In this document: positions 55,290 through 64,000 of the stretch, piece by piece
Numbering within the stretch: position 1 is the first letter of the stretch
Layout: the number at the start of each line of letters is the position of its first letter
Source of the DNA: Limnephilus marmoratus
Lineage: Eukaryota > Arthropoda > Insecta > Trichoptera > Limnephilidae
Assembly (NCBI GenBank): GCA_917880885.1
Contig: OU862908.1
Location: 54,767,819-54,831,818 of the forward strand
DNA length: 64,000 nt
Reading direction: 5' to 3'
Notes under the pieces: generated by a model
Databases searched by the model: none
What the model was told of the DNA's origin: nothing
The model's input: the letters and a program-made list of their open reading frames with translations, nothing else
Translations under genes and position numbers: made by a program

Positions 55290-56384
55290 TACTTATTAAA
55301 AATTATAAATCGATACCTTAAAGCTTTTCGGCGTTTCTCTCTGATAATCGAATTATTTTGAAATAATTCATTCTTAACTCTTTATCCCTTGAATAATAAA
55401 TCAGATAGGTACTTATCTGAATAATTTAAACAAGTCTCATCTCGCTTCATCTTCACCTCGTTATCTTAAAATAGTTCGGAATCGATATTTCGGCAAAACG
55501 CCTCCAGGTATCTTGCGCAATACAGAAAATGCCTAACACCGTAATAATAATTTTGACAACCTAATCTAATTATCGAAAAAAGATTTCTTTACAAACCTTT
55601 TAACGAAGTTAAATAAATTAAACGCTCAAAATATTATAATAAATGTGTTTTCAACAAGACGCGCAAACCTATTTTTTTCCGCTTTTTTATATCTCTCATT
55701 TAGTATTTATAATGTCTAGCATCCTTTTTGTATACCTAATATGCGCGTAGATATTAAATTGTGTGGGAATAGGTGAATGTCTGTGTGAATATCATTTTGT
55801 TCATTCGTTCAATGTTTTTCCTGGTACTACCTACAAAATGTCCATTGTTCATTTAAAATGTCCTACTTCGTAGCTTTGATGCTTCCGCAACTCTGGAATA
55901 CGTGAGCATTTTTAGGGATTAATTTGATTTTATTTGAAAATTCAACACTGGAGGTAAAATCTTTTTTTTAAATTTATTGTAGCTAGAGCGGAGTTTATAA
56001 TATCTTTCCATAGAAACAATTAACCCTTCAAGCCTCAGAAGGCATTATCAGCCAAAACATCAAATTTTATTAGAGTCTCTGAGGACTGATCTGATCGGGG
56101 CATTCGTATATTATAAAAGTATTTTAATATTTTTTTCTATAGTGCAGAGAAGTGAAATTTTTCCGTCGTTTAGAAATAATTGTTTTTCTCGGTTTGTCTC
56201 AAATATTTATACTTGATTCCATGGATAAAATTTAAAAGGCTTTTCGCTAGTGACCGACCGGTTTTGGTGTCGGTTTTGGCAAAAAAATCTAGTTTTGGTA
56301 TCAGTTTCGGTTGCAGCATAAAATGGTGGGTGGTAAGGCACAGTGTGAATCAAAAGTATAAACTAAAGACTAATTTCTTTACAG
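55290..56384 (+). other. Kv intron end
   Basis: AT-rich. Near 56255-56320 a short diverged repeat of GTCGGTTTTGGCAAAAA type occurs. It closes with TAATTTCTTTACAG, the acceptor, at 56371-56384. Confidence 0.6.
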
Positions 56385-56699
56385 GTAGCCCCGAACCTGA
56401 TCCAATTCATCAAGTCTCCAGTCAACGTGATCGACTTCATAGCCACTCTGAGTTTCTACATGGACGTGATAGTAGAGTCCAGCATGGCCCAGCGGGTCAG
56501 CGACAAGACCGACATCCTCGAGTTCATCTCCATCATCAAGATACTCCGACTCTTCAAGCTGACGAGACATTCCCCGGGGTTGAAGATCCTCATACACACC
56601 TTCAAGGCATCTGCCAAGGAGTTAACTTTGCTGGTGTTCTTTTTGGTGCTGGGTATCGTGGTGTTTGCCAGTCTGGTCTTCTACGCTGAGAAGTTACAA
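56385..56699 (+). CDS. Shaw: Shaw-type Kv channel exon: S3, S4, S5
   Basis: 105 codons, phase 0, acceptor TTCTTTACAG and donor GTAAGT after KLQ. Order: [18 protein letters not shown] (S2-S3 linker and start of S3, D17), [12 protein letters not shown], an S3-S4 loop, S4 ([20 protein letters not shown]), the S4-S5 linker HTFKASAKE, and S5 ([20 protein letters not shown]) with YAEKLQ. S4 charges are K52, R55, K58 and R61. The Shaker R1 and R2 positions are E46 and S49, as in Shaw-type channels, which are weakly voltage-sensitive. It joins the exon at 46214-46684 in frame (AVRSV-VAPN). The pore exon (TVGYGD) is not in the remaining 7.3 kb. Confidence 0.95.
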
Positions 56700-57342
56700 G
56701 TAAGTTTTATTTATCCTTTGCTTTTTATTCATCTGCCGAGTATTTTCACTTTGCATTTAATAGGTTTCAATTTACCGCACTTTTCCGAGTCTGGAAGTTG
56801 GCAGGCGATGCTGAAAAATGAATTAATTTTGCAACCGTGTAATTTAACACTAGAAAGACCGGAGCCTTCATTTTGACGGCAGCCCGAAGTAAAGTTACGA
56901 TATAATGCTTAATAATTATTGTATTGGTGTGATTTTTTTTCACATTTCATGATTTATGGTTTAACAACTATGGTGTAAAAAACAGGTATGTGTCTTAATT
57001 ACTTTTTGAGATATATTGACTTATACCTACAAAGACCGCCGCCGTCAATGTGACGGTTTGGGTCATATTGCGGAGTTTGTTTACAACCTTCTTTACCCAA
57101 GTTTACAACATACCCATTCCTCCTCGTTTATGATACTACTATTATGTCTATCTCTTTCTTTCGGTATCGCGTATCATTCGACCTTGATCTGTATGTTGAT
57201 TGGTCACTGTCACATAATTTACAAAAATACCCAAAAAATATATCACTCGCCCAAATTTATTTTATGGCTTGTTGGAGAAGGACAGAGTATATAAGTACCA
57301 GAGTTGATCCAGCTGCGTTTGCTTCTGAAGAACTAAAAGAAT

Positions 57343-57778
57343 CATTTATTGGATAACCAACACGTCTGCCATAGGTCACCCCAAGAGGTTTGCTATGTTT
57401 TGTGACTTAGCAGGGGTGCCCGGGTTCATGGGGTTAGGTATGTCCGGATCTTGGCGGCGGATGCGTCTGCCAAACAACTGCATGGCAGACCAGTTAGGCA
57501 GAGAACGGTTGAGGGTGATCTTTTGCCCTCGCCAGCAGGACTCTCAGAACATTGCCTTGCACCGCAGTGGTGGGGACAGATTCATACGTCCGCCACTCTT
57601 GTACACACTGAACCCCAGTTTCCCACCCACCCCTCACTTCATTTCCTTCCCAGAACCTATTCTTCTTCCTTTCCCTATAGGTACCCTCCACATAGCATTC
57701 CAAAAGATGACAAATGCCCTGAGGGCAATTATTTTCTTAGGTCTTTGTTGTGGAGCTAATATAAACGAAAAATAAAAG
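57343..57778 (+). mobile_element. SINE-A copy nested in the piggyBac-like element, sense
   Basis: Begins ATTTATTGGATAACCAACAC (5' truncated), passes GGGGTGCCCGGGTTCATGGG, CGGCGGATGCGTCTGCC and GCACCGCAGTGGTGGGGACA, and ends GTTGTGGAGCTAATATAAAC and A-rich. The several 69-126 codon frames it creates are not genes. Confidence 0.85.
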
Positions 57779-57991
57779 GAACCGGAAAATAAAACTTCTG
57801 AAAGACGACAGTGCCGAAATTAATAAAAAACATAATAAAAACCAAATAAATGACACGTGTGACAATTTTAAGAAACCCGTTTGCAGAGAGTGCATTCGAT
57901 TTTATAAAAAAAGTAACAATTCAATATTGCACAAACATAAAACATGTTTGTACTAAAATTACAGCATTTTGCACTCACATGTTTATTTTTT

Positions 57992-58455
57992 CAGGAAGCC
58001 CCGAAGAAAAAAAAACTCCCAGGGCCTAGGTCATCTTTGGGGATGCTGTGTGCATTTATATGTGCATTGGTGTTTTTAGGGAAAGGAAGAAGAGGAAGTT
58101 CTCGGAAGGAAAAAGTATGAGAGATGAGTAGGAAAAATTCGTAAATGTTTCCAAGAGTGACGGACGAATGAATCCATCCCTCCCACTGCGGTGCAAGGCG
58201 ATGGGACAAGAAAGGTCCTATTGGAGAGGATAAGATAAGTGTCTCCCTCAACAAGTGTCTCCCGACCCGGTCCGCTATGCGGTAGGTGGGCAAACGTATT
58301 CGCCACCTTGACCCAGACAAACCTCACCCAATGAACTCGGACACCCCTGCTAAGTCACTAAACGTAGCAACCACTTGGAATGTCCTATGGCAGAGGTGTT
58401 GGCTATGCAATAAATGGTTCCCGGGGCAGCGGTACCCATATCCACCTCGCAATTT
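57992..58455 (-). mobile_element. SINE-A copy nested in the piggyBac-like element, antisense
   Basis: Mirror of the previous copy, about 215 bp away. T-rich start, CCCAGGGCCTAGGTCATC, TGAATCCATCCCTCCCACTG, AGACAAACCTCACCCAATGA, and the closing GCAGCGGTACCCATATCC. The pair could form a long hairpin in the Kv pre-mRNA. Confidence 0.85.
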
Positions 58456-58533
58456 GAAAAAAATGATCAGCCGTCAAAGTGACGGTCGAGGTCTTTATAG
58501 GTATGGAGCAGTACCCGGTCTTTCTAGTGTTAA

Positions 58534-61339
58534 ATGTCATTAAAATATAGAGTTATTTATTTTTTATTTATTTTCAAAATATTTACTTCATAACAGAATA
58601 CACGAAGCAGGCACTCGGTTTCTCGGACACTTGGTTTTTTCTAAGTCAACGCTTCTATTTTCAGGTTGTTACATAATTTTGATTAGGGAATTTGAAATTA
58701 ATTATTATTAATTTAACTTGTCAGGAATATAACGTGACACCCCAAACTGCTTACTTCATATTTTTCAAATACTCACAACAACAAAAAAAAGATTATGAAA
58801 ATTGAATGATGAAACACGAGCGAAACTGGATGGTACCTAACTAATACAACATCTTATTAAAAGTCCTTTATAAAGCTTGTTGTAAAGCTTCTGTAATACC
58901 GTAAGAAAAAATCTAAGCTCAAGAGAGTGGAAATTAATAAGATTTGTTGATTAATTTTAATTAATTATTTTTCCTGTAATATTGGCTCAAGAGTGCTTCA
59001 CTACACAAATCAACCTTCTTGGAATGGGTGATCTTGGCCTCCCATAGTTAACATTATTTTTGGTTAAATTCGGGCATGTTGTTTTTGTGTAAATAATCCT
59101 GTGGATCAATACTTAATGGTTGAACTCAATAATTGACCAAATAAGTAAACCGTAAGCTTCAGAGAATTAATTAAAAATGAGAAAAATTGTCTTGTTTTAA
59201 GAGCCTGGGAAATATGTTTAGGTCGAAAAGCTGAGTTGATTTTTAATGAATATACTAAGATTTATTTACGAAATTACAAGTTTCTAAAACTCATTACGGA
59301 CTTCTTTTGGTTGTGGCAAAATTCACAGTTACCCACAATATTATTGATTTATCTCCACAGAAAAGTTGTATTTTTTACATTATCAGAACCAAAATTATAA
59401 TTTCAGCAACCAAATCTACTTCTACAGACCAGCCTCCCGTATTTATACTCGCTTTTCCTTTTTGAAATGTGCTCCTTAAAAATATCCTGCTATCTGGAAG
59501 CTTTTCCGCCAACACGCTTTCTTCAATTACGGAAAAACATCGTACCAATATAAGCAAATGGGATATTATGAAAAGCACGAGAATTGCTTGGTTTCTTAAT
59601 AAATTAAATGGGTTGCCTTAAGAATTAATGCTATTTTTTTCAGGATCCGCTGATTTGAAGTTATTTATTTGCTAATTTTGAATTTCTTGTTAACACTAGT
59701 AATCTTATAAATTTAATAAAACACAGAAATATAAACATAAACTGTAGTCATATTTCATACCTATTACTTAACTTGTTTTTAAGCCAGATTAATATCTTTC
59801 TTAAGGTTAATGCAGAAATTTTGTTTTTAGCTAGAAACTCAAGAACGCTGTGAGCTTTGGCGTCATCATAAAGTTCATGGCTTTTTTATCTAGTTTATTT
59901 AGGTCAATGCAATTATATTTATAATAATGTATTTATTTTATTTATTTCAAAACGGCACAACGTGTGCCATTAACATAATTGTATTTATATATATTATAAT
60001 ACAATTATATAAAGAAAGTAACACAATATGTAAAGTTAAATCTGAAAACAAAAAAAAAGGTAAAAAAAGGAGTTAAGGTAATAATTACAATTAAAAAGTA
60101 ATATGTATAAAATGAAAGTGTAAAGTAAAAGCATAAAATATAAGGTATAATTAGTAGTATATATATAAGTTGAAATAAAAAGTTAAAATGCAGGAAATAA
60201 TATAGTAAAAAGTAAAATGTATAGACCACAAGATATCTTTAAAAATAATAGAAAGCACAAAAGTTATAAATATAAAAAAAGTAAATAGTAAGAAATGCTC
60301 TTAGAAGCCAAAAATTGAAGATAATATAAAAAAATCTTAAAATATAAAGGATATTAGGTATTACGTATGATAAGTTTTAAAGTACCTGTGATATGTTTCA
60401 AATCCATGGATATTGGAATGGGTACTGGTAGGACGTATTATGGTTACTTGATTATATTACGATTACGTGGTAGTACTAGCAGACAAATACCACCATCATG
60501 AGCTGTAAAACTCTGATATAATAACTTAACTCATAAAATAAAGACGAAAAGGTACATTTATTGTCTATTAAATGTTTTGTATTCATGGGTATCCTAGGCA
60601 AAGTCGGTTATTAAATCTAGTATTTATTCATGGCTTTGAGCATTAATTTGATTATCAAAACTGTAAGCTCAAAAATAGGTTTTCCCAACTAACAAATTAG
60701 AATTACGTGAGAGTTTAACGAGAGGCTAATATTCGTAACCGAATTAATATACTGATCTATAAAGGTAGAACGTTATTACATTAATGAATGGACTGAGATA
60801 AGTGAGTTATTTTCCACCGCCTTAGACTCTCTCGCTTTAGGGGCTCGGAAAATGCTCAGAAATCATTGAAGCAAGTCTGCTAGTTCCTCAGTGGCGCGGC
60901 GCTATGGACTCATTACTTTTACCGAGTCCTCGGCTGTTGCCTTGCATAACGATCGTAAAGCAAGTTCCAGTCAGTTTATTAGGTACAAACAGAATCCAAC
61001 TCAACTTTGCTTGAGTAACGTATCTTTTAAACCAGTTCCTACTTGCTTCACCACACATTGCTAACGAATTCTTATTTTTTATGTGTGGTTTCAAAAATCT
61101 TTTTTTGAACCTCATTTTCTATTAAAAGAGTTTAAATTATGTGGTTAATTTTATTCTGCGACTGTTTTAAAGAATATTATTATCGGGCGTACCTAGATAT
61201 TTCAGATAGAATACTAATGCTAATTTTATGTCGTCAGGTCTCTTTAATCGAGAAATGAAACTCTCGATTCTATCTGAAATCTGTTGAAACGCTCGAAAAA
61301 TATGATATCTGTTTTATATCGGTTTTTACATAAGTTATA
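58534..61339. other. Kv intron continuing: no gene recognised
   Basis: 2.8 kb AT-rich. 59930-59975 carries the TTTATTTATTTCAAAACGGC junction also seen near 32250 (possible minus-strand retroposon). 59980-60360 is an A-rich plus-strand stretch with no meaning I can assign. Confidence 0.45.
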
Positions 61340-61642
61340 CAGGGTGTTGAGTTATGTACCTGACTTACTTTAACCAGTGATTCCTGACATTATTTGTAGA
61401 AAATAATTTGACCTTTTTGATTTTTTTTTTTAAATTAAAACATTAAAAAATCATTAGGTACTGGACAGTTGGGAGTGGGGTAGGGGGTTGGTTGGTTACT
61501 CGGCCGAGTAAACTGTGAAGATATGTGGAAAAAAAATTCTGGACCGATAAAACGGAGACCAAAATTTTAATCATATTTTTTACTACAAATATTGTCAGGG
61601 GTCACTGATTAAAGTAAATCATGTATGTTTCTTAACTTCCTG
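61340..61642. mobile_element. TA-flanked MITE (303 bp)
   Basis: TA at 61338-61339 and 61643-61644. Ends CAGGGTGTTGAGTTATGTAC and CAGGAAGTTAAGAAACATAC, and about 65 bp of imperfect inverted terminus (CTTACTTTAACCAGTGA, CCTGACATTATTTGTAG). A half copy lies at 23795-23955. It shares only the CAGGGTGT start with 43703-44621. Confidence 0.75.
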
Positions 61643-61644
61643 TA

Positions 61645-62639
61645 TGAACACCTATTAGCCATGCCATAACATCAAGCCAAGTTTATTAATGCATTACTTA
61701 TTTCCACTAAAATAATACTAACAGGTACATGTGATGATTCTAGATTGTAACTTCTAATGACATATCAAGACAGGCTAGCCGATAATCCATCATTATTAAT
61801 CATATAAATTTATCCAAAATTCGAACGCTTGAAAAAAATGGTAATAAACCTGATGTATTTCCCTTCAAAAATTTTTGGAAAATTAAAAACTTTACAGATT
61901 TTTGTAAAGCACCCCGATGACAAAATAAAGCCAATTTGTGAAATTGGGTGATTTTCCTGGAGTGGGTAACCGATACACTTTTTATCCGCAGTTTAAAATT
62001 TATCTTTTTGAATCACCATAAAAGCGGGATGTATTCTCGAGTCGGGGTTTTATTCCAACGGGCTGGAGCCAGTTTCGGGCAAACTAATTAGACTGCCCCA
62101 CGTTTCAACAATTTTAGTACCATAACAAGGAAAGATATTAAAGCTTGATTGATGGTGTACGTGCTAAAATTAATTAAATCTCTCTTCATATGACATTTAT
62201 CCTAACATTTCCCAGTTTACGACCGCTCACACAAATGTGTATGTAAACACTTGATAACAGGGTCGTCGCTGAAATTCTAGTAATTCTAAATGCTTTGTAT
62301 TGTATAATCGTGGCACTTCTTTTCAAAGCTGGAAAAATAAATAATTGTTGTGAATCTTTTCTCGGGTAAAAACCAGTTTTTTTTTCTCAATTGGATCATC
62401 CCCCACAAAAATATTTTAAAACCTCTCATAAAACCGAAATTCCAATTATTATCCTTATTCCATGATCTCTAAATTCCGATTACAATTACGAGATTTTTGT
62501 ATGACGTTCTCATAAATATATAGGTATTTCGGTTCGAATCCGATGTTAATGAATGCCTACACAATATAATATATAATTAATTCCATTTTAATTAAATGAT
62601 CTTTGTTAATATCGCTACTCGAATCTCGAAATAAACCAA
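61645..62639. other. No gene or element recognised
   Basis: AT-rich sequence only. Confidence 0.45.
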
Positions 62640-62892
62640 TAATAATAATCTCGAAATGTGAATGTTCGAAGACGTCGGGGACGCCCGAGGAAGACATGGC
62701 ACGATCAAGTTAATCAGATACTTGGGTCAGGCCATGTCAAGAGTCAGAATAATAGAAGGGTGTGTATGAGACGTTGTATGAATGTAAATGAGGCAAAGAG
62801 TGCGTGCCAAGACCGAGTTGTTTGGCGGTCCATCCTCTCTGCCTACCCCTGCGGGGAAACGGCGTGATGGTTAGTTAGTTAGTTAGTTATAA
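62640..62892 (+). pseudogene. RTE-like LINE 3' end with (GTTA)n tail
   Basis: Reads RRRGRPRKTWHDQVNQILGS, GHVKSQNNRRVCMRRCMNV and RVVWRSILSAYPCGETA, stop, then GGTTAGTTAGTTAGTTAGTT. Same family as the insertion at 16132-16548 and collinear with it. 5' truncated to about 70 codons. Confidence 0.9.
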
Positions 62893-62951
62893 AAATCTCT
62901 GTATTGCTTTGGTGAAAGACGGTCTTTCTTCAGAATCGATATTTGTACCGA

Positions 62952-63140
62952 CTTATTGTATAACCAACACCCCTGCCATAGGATTCGGTACATTTGGTGT
63001 CTTAGCAGTGGTGCCCGGGTTTATGGAGTGAGGTTTGTCTAGGTCTTGGCGGCGAATGCGTTTGCCCACCTACTGCGTGGCGGGCCGGATCGGGAGAGAA
63101 TTGTTATTGGAGACCTAACCTGGGCTAATGTTAAAAAAAG
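62952..63140 (+). repeat. SINE-A, 5' half fused to its 3' end
   Basis: TTATTGTATAACCAACACCC, GTGCCCGGGTTTATGGAGTG, GGCGGCGAATGCGTTTGCCC and CGGGCCGGATCGGGAGAGAA, then it jumps to GGGCTAATGTTAAAAAAAG. The middle is deleted relative to the long copies. Confidence 0.75.
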
Positions 63141-63365
63141 AAACCTTGCTTGGTATGGCTTCAGTCAAATTTGGTGACCACCTGGTCTTAATACGGGTTG
63201 TAGCAGTTACTTTCCAACCTTCCCCTTCCTTATTTTCTTTTCTTCCCCACTCACTTCAACCCCACAACTCACCCCAATAAATTGGGGTCACCATAGCTCC
63301 ACTAGCTCCGGACAGTAGAAGCAGTTTTGACCCCTTTGCGGCGCATTCTTAATAGGGAACTCCAA
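63141..63365 (+). repeat. 3' module shared with SINE-E
   Basis: GGTGACCACCTGGTCTTAAT, ACTTTCCAACCTTCCCCTTC, CACAACTCACCCCAATAAAT and CTCCACTAGCTCCGGACAG match 37110-37270 in order. Here the module follows SINE-A and not a tRNA head. Confidence 0.7.
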
Positions 63366-64000
63366 TTTTTTTTATGAATTGACCTTCTAACTTAAATAAC
63401 TGCATGTATTTTTATGTATTTTTGTATTGTATTTTTATTTTTAGAGTTAGTTTTATTAATTGTGAAAGTTTTAATTTTCTAGACCCCCTGAAAACCACCG
63501 TATGTGTGGTGAATCGTGTGACGTCATCACTCCTGAAAAGCTACTATAGGATCGGGCAATCAGCTGAATTAAATTCCGTTGTTCGAAGTATTATCCCTAG
63601 AAGTAGCATTACTATTTTTTTTGCAGTAGTTTTTGAATATTTTCAATAATATAGATAAACTAATAAGAGATACCTTTAATTTTGAAACATTATTTAGGCC
63701 TAAATAATGTTTCAATAAACACAATAACTACATCTCTTCAAACAGTATGTAAAAAAACGAATAAATTAATACGAAGGCTTGTGTCATAATTATCATACAT
63801 TCCCATACAATGACTTTACGGTGACGTCACGACACGTCGAACAGTGACGTCACCACTAAAATTTCAATAATGCCAACCTGACGGCGTGTTTTTACGATTC
63901 GACTAAAAATGGACTTTCAATAATTTTTTAAAAACTTTGCGTTTAACATTATTAAATAAAATTTATATATTCAGATTCAGCGTTTATTGGTCTATATTCT
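63366..64000. other. No gene or element recognised
   Basis: AT-rich. It contains TGACGTCA-type octamers at about 63518, 63822 and 63843; without a gene nearby I do not call them regulatory. Confidence 0.45.

Larger units (their letters stand above)
56848..58529. mobile_element. piggyBac-like TTAA element with two nested SINE-A copies
   Basis: TTAA at 56844-56847 and 58530-58533 encloses inverted ends CACTAGAAAGACCGG and CCGGTCTTTCTAGTG. Internal short palindromes CCGTCAATGTGACGG (57043) and GCCGTCAAAGTGACGGT (58471) lie near each end, a layout known from piggyBac-type MITEs. No transposase. Removing the two SINE-A copies leaves roughly 0.8 kb. Confidence 0.85.

Noticed and set aside
57395..57775. 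126-codon frame as a gene
   Set aside because: It lies wholly within a SINE-A copy; similar frames appear in other copies.
63518..63850. cAMP-response promoter elements
   Set aside because: TGACGTCA octamers occur, but no gene start or conserved context is visible.
56700..64000. Kv pore/S6 exon
   Set aside because: I looked for a TVGYGD-coding exon after 56699 and found none; it must lie beyond the window.

Overview
This window looks like a stretch of an insect nuclear genome. It is AT-rich, has very little coding sequence, and is packed with degraded eukaryotic transposable elements. The only host gene I can support is a voltage-gated potassium channel of the Kv3/Shaw family, represented by two exons on the plus strand. 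Exon 46214-46684 carries S1, the S1-S2 loop and S2. Exon 56385-56699 carries S3, S4 and S5. Both have clean AG/GTAAGT borders and phase 0, and a 9.7 kb intron separates them. The T1 (BTB) exons expected upstream and the pore/S6 exons expected downstream are not visible. Positions 1-46213 are therefore probably one very long upstream intron, and 56700-64000 the next intron. I could not settle the insect order (Lepidoptera or Hemiptera are both plausible).

The rest is a nested archive of mobile elements. Non-LTR retrotransposons: RTE-like ends at 1411-2140, 16132-16548, 28035-28285 and 62640-62892; a Jockey/CR1-type element with ORF1, endonuclease and reverse transcriptase at 13839-16880; a second LINE tail at 16985-17480; a third LINE at 19125-21496; an L2/CR1-like scrap at 21545-21760; and bare 3' ends at 45120-45770. 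Penelope-like elements (PLEs): GIY-YIG C-termini at 5298-5580 and 6706-7140, plus several free or inverted PLE-type terminal repeats. Some of these carry hammerhead-ribozyme motifs (5166-5206, 43155-43195, 44664-44704, 44883-44922).

DNA transposons: a Tc1/mariner-like DD41D pseudogene (19651-20964) inside the third LINE; a TA-flanked 919 bp TIR element (43703-44621) inside a PLE-type repeat; a TTAA-flanked piggyBac-like element (56848-58529) that hosts two SINEs; small MITEs; and short Helitrons ending in hairpin + CTAG (8720-9205, 9206-9527, 22764-23309, 27410-27794, 54747-55289).

SINE-like families: SINE-A, about 13 copies, with no tRNA head seen; SINE-B, tRNA-derived, one minus copy and a plus-strand tandem pair at 2672-4803; a tRNA-derived palindrome at 5697-5922; and a tRNA-headed SINE-E at 36876-37313, whose 3' module recurs at 63141-63365.

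The most unusual structures are a 31-bp minisatellite with an 11-unit higher-order repeat and inverted flanks carrying TTAGG-like sequence (38940-40165), a 218-bp inverted repeat that read as perfect in the Kv intron (50531-51002), a perfectly paired 41-nt hammerhead motif present in two opposed copies (43.1 and 44.7 kb), and a base-pairing-conserved hairpin in two LINE 3' ends.
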